Shown here in pieces: positions 1-6,718 of a stretch of DNA of 10,171 nt. Both the position numbers and the translations under genes were made by a program. The stretch is from the NCBI GenBank assembly GCA_013368445.1, contig JAACJO010000115.1, positions 1 to 10,171 on the forward strand, in the 5' to 3' direction. The first letter of the stretch is position 1, and each line of letters starts with the position of its first letter. Source of the stretch: Leucocoprinus leucothites. Lineage: Eukaryota; Basidiomycota; Agaricomycetes; Agaricales; Agaricaceae. Below the pieces are notes generated by a model. That model had not been told where the DNA came from, searched no databases, and worked only from the letters and a program-made list of their open reading frames with translations.

Positions 1-327
1 AAAAATGATGACCACCGTATAAAAATCGTGCCACACAAGGTCGAAGAATATCTAACACCTATAGCCTTAGCTGTGTGGATTATGGAATATGGAGGAGCTG
101 TATCCTCAGGTCTAAAGATTGCTACTAATAAATATAAATTGATAGAGGTAAAATTATTGTGTGAAATTATTAATCGTAATTATGGATTACAAGCTCGACC
201 TTGTTTAGCTGGAGTAAATAATCAATACATTATTTATATTCCTTCAGCTTCAATGCCTGTGCTTGCTAAACTTATTGGACCATATATGCATCCATCTATG
301 TACTATAAAATTAACTCTCATCTATAG
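1..327 (+). CDS. LAGLIDADG homing endonuclease/maturase, C-terminal fragment in cob intron
   Basis: The frame is open from base 1 to the TAG at 325-327, so this is the last 108 residues of a longer intron-encoded protein that starts outside the window. The fragment shows the usual C-terminal layout of group I intron LAGLIDADG proteins: a lead-in (RIKIVP, residues 6-11), the second LAGLIDADG helix (LTPIALAVWIM, 18-28), then GLKIATNKY, an NQYIIYI strand and the closing PYMHPSMYYKI. Family members of this type normally read WIMDDGG at the helix end. Here the sequence is WIMEYGG, so the position that aligns with the catalytic Asp is Tyr30. Such proteins cut intronless alleles to spread their intron and sometimes help splicing. 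The Tyr suggests reduced or lost cleavage at this site. It lies inside the intron whose core follows at 440-620. GTG at 28 is not a real start. Identity as a family member is secure; activity is inferred. Confidence 0.9.
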   Translation, partial: KNDDHRIKIVPHKVEEYLTPIALAVWIMEYGGAVSSGLKIATNKYKLIEVKLLCEIINRNYGLQARPCLAGVNNQYIIYIPSASMPVLAKLIGPYMHPSMYYKINSHL

Positions 328-765
328 TACTAGATTATTTGAGTTATTCAAAGTAAGTACCATAGTCTTACTGTAAATTCCTAGCAATAATTGATTAAAA
401 TAGGTATGTTGGTTAGGCAAAAATCCTAATAACTATACAGTAAAATGCTAAATTTAGCATTGGGTTGAGTTAATCAACTCGGCAATGCGAGTGAAAACGG
501 TCAAAGATGTACATTCAACATTAAGACCGTCGGTTGATCAATCAATCGCTACAGACTGGGTCACTAGTGGGTGTCTGAAATGATGCTTAATGTACAGTCG
601 AAATTACAGTGAACATTACTAACTAATAGCGCAGCTACAATAAGTCAGTAATTAAGTCACACATAAGGCCTACGATTAACTATAAGCAATAAATAGTATC
701 TATTTATGTCGTAAGGTACATGGACACTTAGTATGAATGAATATTTACAAGAGGTTTGTAATTTG
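1..765 (+). other. group I intron in cob at codon 143/144 (5' end outside window)
   Basis: The intron ends with G at 765, directly before the cob exon beginning GCA ACA (Ala-Thr-Val-Ile-Thr-Asn). In yeast numbering this is the boundary between Gly143 and Ala144. After the endonuclease stop, the catalytic core can be read: a stem ACGGTC/GACCGT at 497-502 and 525-530, the 5' strand of P7 near 551-557 (ACAGACT), a P8-like hairpin around CACTAGTG at 562-569, and the 3' strand of P7 near 591-599 (TGTACAGTC). The 5' splice site, P1 and the start of the encoded protein lie before the window. Subgroup was not assigned. An ATG at 733 opens a frame running from intron into exon, but its first residues ([11 protein letters not shown]) are not cytochrome b and read intron sequence. 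Confidence 0.87.
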
Positions 766-936
766 GCAACAGTTATTACTAATTTATTATCAGCTATACC
801 AGTTTTTGGACAAGATATTGTTGAGTTAATTTGGGGTGGTTTCAGTGTTTCTAATGCTACTTTAAATAGATTCTTCTCTTTACATTACTTATTACCTTTC
901 TTATTAGCTGCTTTAGCAGTGGCACATTTAATTGCT
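766..936 (+). CDS. cob: cob internal exon (cytochrome b, residues about 144-200)
   Basis: Cytochrome b is the di-heme membrane core of the cytochrome bc1 complex (complex III) and forms both quinone sites in the inner mitochondrial membrane. This exon encodes exactly 57 codons, from [12 protein letters not shown] to AVAHLIA, matching yeast residues 144-200. It includes the cd-helix loop ([13 protein letters not shown]) and transmembrane helix D. The two histidines in LHYLLPF and VAHLIA match yeast His183 and His197, axial ligands of hemes bL and bH. The start is set by the preceding intron-terminal G and by homology. The end is set by a T before the next intron and by LHEHGS resuming in the next exon. 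Residues 1-143 are encoded upstream of the window. Confidence 0.95.
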
Positions 937-1361
937 CAAATTGTAGGGCCTATGTATTAGAAATAATACATATAGAATCAATCTATATGCTGGAAACTTC
1001 TAAAGACTTAAATACCTTAACGGTAACAATTTTAAGTATATAAAAATGAACAATCAGCAGGAAACCTAACTAAATAAAACATATTAAGCTTAGGATATCC
1101 TCAGAGACTACACGATTGACACTTTAATTAAAATAGGTGAAGATATAGTCCAACCTTAAACCGAAAGGAATAAGAATTATTGCTTAAATATACATATTAA
1201 ATATAACTAGATTTTCCACACTAGTTTCTCTATACAAAGAAAAATCACAATATAACTAATATTTTTCATTAAATATAATGTCTTTAGTTAAAGATCTAGT
1301 TATTGAATATTTGTATCAAGATATTTTATACAAATTTAATATAGTTTAGCAATAATATTAG
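937..1361 (+). other. ORF-less group I intron in cob after codon 200
   Basis: This 425-base intron follows the Ala200 codon GCT and ends in G before CTA CAT GAA. The conserved core elements are readable: P near 988-998 (TGCTGGAAACT), Q at 1052-1066 (AATCAGCAGGAAACC), R near 1102-1112 (CAGAGACTACA) and S at 1139-1151 (GAAGATATAGTCC). P7 forms from GACTA and TAGTC. A short P1 is possible between GCTC at 934-937 and GGGC at 946-949. A 5-bp P10 is possible between the 3' exon CTACA and TGTAG at 942-946. No ORF of useful length is present. The core closely resembles the third intron. It lies three codons after the heme bH ligand His197. Confidence 0.88.
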
Positions 1362-1581
1362 CTACATGAACATGGATCAGGTAATCCAAATGGAGTTACA
1401 TCAAGTGGAGATAGATATGCAATGCATCCTTACTTTATTTTTAAAGATTTAGTAACAATTTTTGCATTCTTCTTAGTTTTATCAGTTATGGTATTCTTCT
1501 ATCCTAATATGTTAGGACACTCAGATAATTACATACCTGCTGATCCTATGGTAACTCCTGCTTCTATTGTACCTGAATGGT
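1362..1581 (+). CDS. cob: cob internal exon (cytochrome b, residues about 201-274)
   Basis: The exon encodes 73 codons plus the first base of a split Tyr codon, from [11 protein letters not shown] to PEW. It covers the de loop, the conserved FIFKDL segment opening helix E, helix E itself ([17 protein letters not shown]) and the ef loop up to the PEWY motif of the quinol-oxidation (Qo) site, whose Glu is a quinol-binding residue. Length matches yeast residues 201-274 without gaps. The end was placed after the first base of the Tyr codon. There the exon pairs with an internal guide sequence, the intron then ends in G, and the joined product reads WYLLPFY, the usual fungal form. A simple reading onward gives TGG TAT TTT TAA, whose TAA is intronic. 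Confidence 0.94.
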
Positions 1582-2397
1582 ATTTTTAATATCTTTAAAC
1601 AGATGCCATGCTTAAGGGTAACCTTAAGATAAATAAACTTTACTATTTGCTGGAAATACCTAAAGCTTTAAGTACTTAGAAAACACTAATTTAAACAATA
1701 TTTGGCGAATATATTATTATATAATATTTACAAACTGTAATATCTATAGATATTTAATTATAGACAAATAAAAATTAGAAAGTAACAATCTTATAGATGT
1801 AACAATGGATAATCAGCAGGAAACCAAATTATTAAACATATAAAATGTTAGCCATTAATGAAAATGAAAGTAGGTTCCCCAGAGACTTAACGTAAAGCTC
1901 CTATAAAAATCACAATAATTATAACTAATATTGTTGTTGGGTTTAATAGGATGAAGATATAGTCCAGCCATTACTGAAAGGTAAAGGATTAAATATTATT
2001 TTCCCTACAAAATATAACTAATAACTTATTTATACATTATATGTATTCTATTTTTTAAAATTTCACTAATCTGCACAACACAATTTTAATTATAAATTTT
2101 ATAGTGCAATAGTTATTTAAATAGTTTAAGTTTTTAGAAATAATAAAATTTTAGCTTATATTCCAAAAATTTAAGTTAAGATAATATTATAAAGTTTTGG
2201 TAAGCTTAGGTTCCTGTAAAAATAAACTTAATTGGATAAATTGAACTAGAAATTAAATTTTAGTTAGTAAAATTTAGTTAGAAATTATCACAGTTTAAAT
2301 GTTTTTTAATAAAGAAAAATTAATTTACCTAATAAAAAGTATAAACTTTTCTAATTAAACAATAATAATATTTATTTTATTCACACCTAGAAAACTG
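1582..2397 (+). other. ORF-less group I intron in cob splitting the PEWY Tyr codon
   Basis: The intron is 816 bases long. P1 can be drawn as nine consecutive pairs between 1577-1585 (ATGGT|ATTT) and the guide sequence AGATGCCAT near 1602-1610, with a T-G wobble exactly at the splice point. The adjacent AACAGAT pairs over seven bases with the start of the 3' exon (ATCTGTT), forming P10. The intron ends in G at 2397. Core elements are P near 1648-1657, Q at 1811-1825 (AATCAGCAGGAAACC), R near 1879-1891 (CCAGAGACTTAAC) and S at 1953-1965 (GAAGATATAGTCC). Q and S are identical to those of the previous intron. The 430 bases after S are extremely AT-rich, without an ORF. They could be a decayed endonuclease region, but no protein motif was recognised. 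Confidence 0.9.
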
Positions 2398-2738
2398 ATC
2401 TGTTACCTTTCTATGCAATATTAAGATCTATACCTAATAAATTATTAGGAGTTATAGCAATGTTTGGATCATTATTAATTTTATTAATTTTACCTATAAC
2501 AGATTTATCTAGAGTTAGAGGTTCTACATTCAGACCAAGTATGAAATTTGCCTTCTGGGCATTAGTAGTAGATTTCTTGATATTAATGTGGATTGGTTCA
2601 CAACACCCTGAAACTCCATATGTTGAAATTGGTCAAGTAGCCACTACTTTCTACTTCGCATGGTTCCTTGTATTAGTACCATTTATTGGTCTAGTAGAAA
2701 ATACTTTATTAGATTTAGCAACTGATTCTAATAGTTAA
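2398..2738 (+). CDS. cob: cob terminal exon (cytochrome b C-terminus)
   Basis: The exon begins with the last two bases of the split Tyr codon, then CTG TTA CCT, giving [18 protein letters not shown]. It runs for 112 further codons to TAA at 2736-2738. It encodes the end of the Qo motif region and transmembrane helices F, G and [38 protein letters not shown], and [19 protein letters not shown]. The hydrophilic tail is [14 protein letters not shown]. Together with about 143 upstream residues the protein would be about 386 residues, normal for cytochrome b. The Leu codon is CTG, rare in this A/T-ending genome, and it lies in the P10 segment, which may explain its retention. The ATG at 2460 is an internal Met, not a start. 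Confidence 0.95.
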
Positions 2739-2746
2739 AATTTAAA

Positions 2747-2781
2747 CCCCCTCCCACCTTTTTTTTTTGGGGGGGGGGGGG
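2747..2781. repeat. C-run/G-run hairpin 8 bases after cob stop
   Basis: A C-rich arm at 2747-2758 (CCCCCTCCCACC) is followed by ten T and then thirteen G at 2769-2781. The arms can pair over twelve positions with one T-G wobble and one A-G mismatch, with the T run as loop. G homopolymers this long are striking in such an AT-rich genome. The exact run lengths may carry sequencing error. Confidence 0.8.
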
Positions 2782-3540
2782 TAAGGGATTATAATAACCT
2801 TCAAACTATTAAGTAAACCTCTTCAAACTAAAATTTAAAAATAGAAATTGTTAATGTTGAAACTAAATTACTGGTATTAAAGAATAAATAGTTAATAATA
2901 CTTATGTTAAATATTAACTATTTTAATTTAAGATAACGTAAGTATTTTTTTAAACTAAAAAAAAAAAGCTTAAAACAGAGTGTGTGTAAAGTATCTACTC
3001 TAATATAAAATATTTAAGTATAAGCACAAATACCTTTGCGGCTATACTTCATATAAAAATTTAAATTTGGAATTTTGTCTAAATTTGACTTAGAAAACTA
3101 TTTTTACAATAAAAATATTACTAATACCCTTTTTTTACTTAATCCTAAGATATGATTTAATCTGACTGCTAACACTATTTATAAGCTAAAAGTTTTACTA
3201 ACATTCTATTATTAGAAATAATACTGTTTTTTTTTTACATATTTCTTCTAAATATTTCCTATTCACTATCATAATCAATAGTTAAAACTAATAATAATCT
3301 CCTTATCACCAATATATATGCACCATATTTATGGTTTATCGAAATCAATAACTTGCCTTTCCACCATTAATAACTATATAAAGCAATAAATAAAAAAAAA
3401 ATCTTTATTAAAAAGCAAAGCAAAATAATATAATATAATTATATTAGATTATTACATCGATAATAAAACTATTTTGAAACTTATTAATCTTAATTCTTTA
3501 ATTTACAAATTAACTTTAAGAATTTTAAGGCTTTTCTACT

Positions 3541-3568
3541 GAAAGAAAACTATTATATCTTTCTTTCA
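3541..3568. repeat. GAAAGAAA/TTTCTTTC stem-loop
   Basis: An eight-base arm GAAAGAAA is followed, after an 11-12 base A/T-rich loop, by its exact reverse complement TTTCTTTC. It is one of several small hairpins in the spacer between cob and trnS. No function can be read from it. Confidence 0.55.
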
Positions 3569-3611
3569 CGCCAGTCCAGAGAATATTATAGTTTTGAGAT
3601 TAATCTCTATA

Positions 3612-3638
3612 TAGGCGAAGCCTACATAAATAGGCCTA
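3612..3638. repeat. TAGGC hairpin plus TAGGCCTA palindrome
   Basis: TAGGC at 3612-3616 pairs with GCCTA at 3620-3624 around a GAA triloop. Seven bases later is the perfect palindrome TAGGCCTA (3631-3638), so the same core occurs twice. GC-rich palindromes like these stand out from the surrounding A/T sequence and resemble the short GC elements scattered in many fungal mtDNAs. Confidence 0.6.
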
Positions 3639-3699
3639 GAATTGGGTGCGCTAACTATCCGTTAAATAAAGGTATAATTAGCGAAAAGCATATAAACAC

Positions 3700-3729
3700 A
3701 TATCGCCAATATATATCGCCAATTGGCGA
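3700..3729. repeat. ATATCGCCAAT direct repeats with 14-bp palindrome
   Basis: ATATCGCCAAT occurs at 3700-3710 and again at 3713-3723. The second copy merges into the perfect palindrome TCGCCAATTGGCGA at 3716-3729. This lies five bases from the mature 3' end of trnS on the minus strand, so in the trnS precursor it would form a hairpin directly downstream of the tRNA. Confidence 0.75.
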
Positions 3730-3733
3730 AAAA

Positions 3734-3821
3734 CGGGCACTGTGAGATTCGAACTCACGACTTCTTTAGGAAGTACTCGTTTTCAAGACGAGCGCCATAA
3801 ACCAGACTCGACCAAGTACCC
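3734..3821 (-). tRNA. trnS(uga): tRNA-Ser(UGA)
   Basis: On the minus strand this folds as a class II tRNA. The acceptor GGGTACT pairs with AGTGCCC (one T-G pair). The D arm is closed by GTC/GGC. The anticodon stem CTCGT/ACGAG holds the loop CTTGAAA with anticodon TGA. There is a long variable arm, ACTTC/GAAGT, and a T arm GTGAG/CTCAC with loop TTCGAAT. The long variable arm and the anticodon agree on serine, reading UCN codons. The discriminator is G. CCA is not encoded. Confidence 0.96.
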
Positions 3822-3970
3822 TTTATTTGTTGTTTTTTATTTGCAAATTTTTAAATCGCTATAGCATAAAAAGATTTTTTTTTAGTTTATCTATTTAATT
3901 ATTAAAAGCCGGTCTCTATGTTTTACTTAATAGATGTAAAAATTAATAGAGGTAATATTAATTTACATTA

Positions 3971-4043
3971 TAAGACCTAAGGGATTTGAACCCTTATAAT
4001 ATCCATTATGAGCGAACTGCATTAACCATTATGCTAAAGTCTT
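3971..4043 (-). tRNA. trnM(cau): tRNA-Met(CAU), elongator type
   Basis: The 73-base fold has acceptor AAGACTT pairing with AGGTCTT (one T-G), discriminator A, D stem GCAT/ATGC, anticodon stem GTTCG/TGGAT (several G-T pairs) with loop CTCATAA, and T arm AAGGG/CCCTT with loop TTCAAAT. The anticodon is CAT. The anticodon stem lacks the three consecutive G-C pairs typical of initiator tRNAs, so an elongator is more likely. A CAU tRNA modified to read isoleucine AUA cannot be excluded from sequence alone. Confidence 0.9.
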
Positions 4044-4100
4044 AAAATCTGATTAAATTTATGTATAAAGATTTAACTATTTTTGTAGTTGTGTATTTAC

Positions 4101-4126
4101 AAAAACAAAAAAAAATTTTTGTTTTT
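4101..4126. repeat. 11-bp A/T inverted repeat between trnM and trnV
   Basis: AAAAACAAAAA at 4101-4111 and its exact reverse complement TTTTTGTTTTT at 4116-4126 flank four A. It sits between two minus-strand tRNA genes. A similar A-run/T-run pair follows trnV, so these may be spacer hairpins in the tRNA precursor, or simply slippage-prone A/T tracts. Confidence 0.55.
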
Positions 4127-4212
4127 AATCACCTAGCTTTAACAACTAATACTAACAAAAATTTTTTTAGCTTTAATTTCTTTATTTACAACCATAATTA
4201 GATGGAAAATGA

Positions 4213-4284
4213 TAAGGGGTAGAGTAATCGAAACTCTGTCTGTAAAGTGTAAATTTACCGCTATAACCACTCAGCTAACCCCCT
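4213..4284 (-). tRNA. trnV(uac): tRNA-Val(UAC)
   Basis: The 72-base fold has acceptor AGGGGGT pairing with ACCCCTT (one G-T), discriminator A, D stem GCT/AGC with GAGTGGTTAT in the loop, anticodon stem GTAAA/TTTAC with loop TTTACAC, a four-base variable loop, and T arm AGAGT/ACTCT with loop TTCGATT. Anticodon TAC with A37 reads valine GUN codons. It is the first tRNA after rns in the direction of minus-strand transcription. Confidence 0.92.
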
Positions 4285-4300
4285 TAAAAATAGTGAAAAA

Positions 4301-4430
4301 ACAACAACAACAACAAAAAAAAAAATTTTTTTTTAAGCTTTTTAGCACATAATTTGGCCCCCTCCCTCAAGAATGTTTTCTTAACAAAAGAAAAAAAAAA
4401 TTTTTTTTGTTCTTTTTAAAGAAACGGGGG
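4301..4430. repeat. A/T palindromes enclosed by C5/G5 between trnV and rns
   Basis: This spacer holds an ACA triplet repeat (4301-4315), an A11/T9 palindrome (4315-4334), then a C5 block at 4358-4362 and a G5 block at 4426-4430. These can pair around an inner, imperfect hairpin of AAAAG-A-run and T-run-TTCTTTT (4386-4417). In the precursor RNA the structure would lie between the 3' end of rns and trnV, a plausible site for 3'-end processing, though this is inference. Confidence 0.55.
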
Positions 4431-4437
4431 TCTATAT

Positions 4438-6718
4438 TGAAATATTTTCCAGCTGCACCTTCCAGTACAGCTACCTTGCTATGACTTTTGAGGTGTTACT
4501 CCAGAGAGTTAACTGATATTAATTAGCTTAACAAATTTGTTCTAAATCTCAATCTAAGTGCTGATAGAAAAAAGACTCAATGCTAAAGCAATATAATTAT
4601 TTACTGTTGGTTAAAACCTACAACCTTGTAAAGTTAAAATAATGCAGGTCTGTTGTAAATAAATTCTTGATAATCCTAAGCTAAACAAGCAACAAACCAG
4701 GAATTACCCTTTCTGTAATTAAACAGAAAACAAAAAAATATAACAAATACAAGTTTGCAATAAATAAATAAAAATGCTAAGATTTGTAGAAGTGATAATT
4801 AATAGGCAGTTTCCCCCATCCCGAGCTTCTCCCCAGCGACAGACAGTTAGTTCATCCCGAATGCAATCTTCACCGTTGCGGTACTTATCAACGATTACTC
4901 GAAATTCCTTCTTCATGTTACCGAGTTTCAGGCAACAATCTGCTCAAAAAAATATAATTAACTTTCTTTAATGATTAGCTCTTCCTTTTAAAAAAAATAA
5001 AGTTTCGCGTCACTTTGTAAAAGTTTTGTGTGGCACGTCTATAGCCCAGTTCGTTAGAGCCATAACGACTTGTCTTAGCCCCCAATGAAAACATTTAGAA
5101 TTCATAAATTGTTAAGTATAAATAAACAATAGGGATTGCGTCCGTTAGTGGAGCGAACCTAACTTCTCAAGATACGGACTGACGACAGCCATGCAACACC
5201 TGTAAACTCCCCCTTAAGAATATATAACTTTTTTTAATTAGTTATAAGACTTAATAATGAGAGTTTATTCAAGAACTGGTAAGATTTTACGCGTACTTAC
5301 GTATTAAATAACATGCTTCACTTCGTTTGCTTCGAGACCGACTAATTTTTTTGGTTTCAGTTTTGCAACCGTACTCGCAAGGCGGAATGGTTAACGCGTT
5401 AACATCGTTACTAGTCTTTTTTAAAACTAACAACTACCACTCATCGTTGACAGTGAGAGATATCTGGGTCTCTAATCCTATTTTCTATTCTCACCTTCGT
5501 TCCTCAGCGTCAATCATTATTGGATAAAAGCTTACACCTTTAGTATTCCATTTAGTATCTACGGATTTCATCCCTACTCTAAATATTATTTGGCTTATCC
5601 TCTTTTTGATTCTAGCTTTAATTCACTATTAAAATATTTGACTTAATCAGTCAAAAGCTTACTAATTAATAACTTTCAAAGCTGCCTACTTACCCTTTAC
5701 GCCTGATAAGGACGACTAACGTTTGCGTTTCTGGCGTTACCGAGTCTTCTGGCACCAGTGATTTGGACAACACTTATAGTAAGGTAATATCATTGTTTTC
5801 CCTTACGTTATCTCAAGTACCACATACAAGTGATCTTAAGATTTCAGTTAGCTAGTTCACTCTTTCGAGCATTGACTAATATTCTTGACTGCTGGTAGAT
5901 TACTCTACTTGGGGCTTTTCATTCCCAATGTGGCCATCAGTTCTATCAAACTTGGCTATTGATCATCGGCTTGGTAGGCATTTACCCTACCAACTACCTT
6001 TAAACAAAATAAATCGATTCTTATAGCGATGCTTAACCTTAAACTATACTCTTTCTCTTTTTGATTTATTTGCACTAAAGCAAAAATTTTTATTTAAGCT
6101 TTAGCTTAAACCAACAGATTAAAGAATAAGTAGTTAAGCCTTTCCTTTATTATAAATAAGCTAATTTATGCTTAATTAATTCTAGTTGATTAAATAATTA
6201 TATAACTATTTAATTTTATTTAAGTTCAAGATTTAACTTGCTTAGGTTGTTGACTCTTTCACTTAAATTTTTATATAAATAATTTTTCTTATTTGCCCTA
6301 CTAATAGATTTGATGTTGGCCTTTTATAGGCTCAATTATATCTAATTAAATTAATTAAACTATCCTCTATTCGAGAGGTCTATAAAGTATCTAACTTACC
6401 ATTACTCACCTTTACACCATGGCCTATTCCCTAATAGCATCTATCTAAACTATAGATATTACTAATAGCATAATCTAAGTTTAAGATTTTTACTAACAGC
6501 ATAAAATAAATTATACATTAGTAACAGCAATTATCTAATTTATAGTTATAACTATAGAATAATCTAAGTTTAGATAATCCAAAGATCGCTATTATAATGT
6601 AACCAAATATAATTCACAATCTCCAGCTTATTGTTTCCTAGGATCCATTGATTCGCATGTCTTAAAACTACTGAAAAACGTTCAATCAGAGCCAAAATTA
6701 AACTCCTGCGGATAAATT
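4438..6718 (-). rRNA. rns: mitochondrial small-subunit ribosomal RNA
   Basis: Universal small-subunit landmarks occur in order on the minus strand. The 5' segment GGAGTTTAAT...GGCTCTGATTGAACG is near 6683-6707 and ACATGCGAATC near 6650. A GTGAGTAATG equivalent is near 6400, and the fungal MS1 site CAGCAGTCAAGAATATTAG falls at about 5873-5893. The 530 loop (GTGCCAGAAGACTCGGTAACG) is near 5730-5756, the 790 loop (GGATTAGAGACCC) near 5465-5480 and the MS2-like ATTAAATAAC complement near 5304-5313. GGTGTTGCATGGCTGTCGTCAG is near 5180-5203, GGGCTATAGACGTGCCAC near 5030-5047, and the 3' AAGTCATAGCAAGGTAGC near 4470-4487. The span is about 2.28 kb, well above E. coli's 1.54 kb. The extra length is in V1 (about 6420-6640), V2/h7-h10 (about 5990-6390) and helix 44 (about 4500-4810). 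No intron was seen. Ends are approximate to about ten bases. Confidence 0.95.
6430..6580. repeat. degenerate tandem repeats in the rns V1 expansion
   Basis: Within the enlarged 5' variable region of rns, a unit close to ACTAAYAGCATAATCTAAGTTTA recurs about three to four times (near 6430, 6470, 6494 and 6524-6573). Some copies are partly inverted, for example TTATAGTTATAACTATA. The array explains much of the roughly 200 extra bases here. It is probably a slippage-driven helix extension that keeps the rRNA fold. Confidence 0.6.

Larger units (their letters stand above)
2739..3733. other. AT-rich non-coding region between convergent cob and trnS
   Basis: About one kilobase separates the cob stop (+ strand) from the 3' end of trnS (- strand). 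No ORF, tRNA or rRNA segment was recognised on either strand. The region contains a C-run/G-run hairpin next to cob, long A and T runs, a GAAAGAAA/TTTCTTTC stem at 3541-3568, TAGGC-GAA-GCCTA at 3612-3624, the palindrome TAGGCCTA at 3631-3638, and GCC/GGC palindromes just before trnS. Because transcripts from both strands must end here, the hairpins could act in 3'-end formation; that is inference. Confidence 0.75.

Noticed and set aside
733..765. ATG at 733 as the start of a separate small protein
   Set aside because: The first eleven codons are the end of a group I intron. The rest is a cob exon, and the tail after 936 is again intron.
1582..1586. cob exon ending at 1586 and resuming at 2403 (WYFLPF)
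   Set aside because: It keeps frame and a terminal G but has no good P1 or P10. The 1581/2398 placement has nine P1 pairs, seven P10 pairs, a terminal G and the usual fungal WYLLPF.
4774..4971. 65-codon plus-strand frame, and the overlapping minus-strand frame at 4719-4916
   Set aside because: Both lie inside the 3' domain of rns, where conserved rRNA segments explain the sequence. Neither shows protein-family motifs.
5327..5527. 66-codon plus-strand frame
   Set aside because: It covers the conserved 790-to-960 part of rns on the opposite strand and is a chance open frame.
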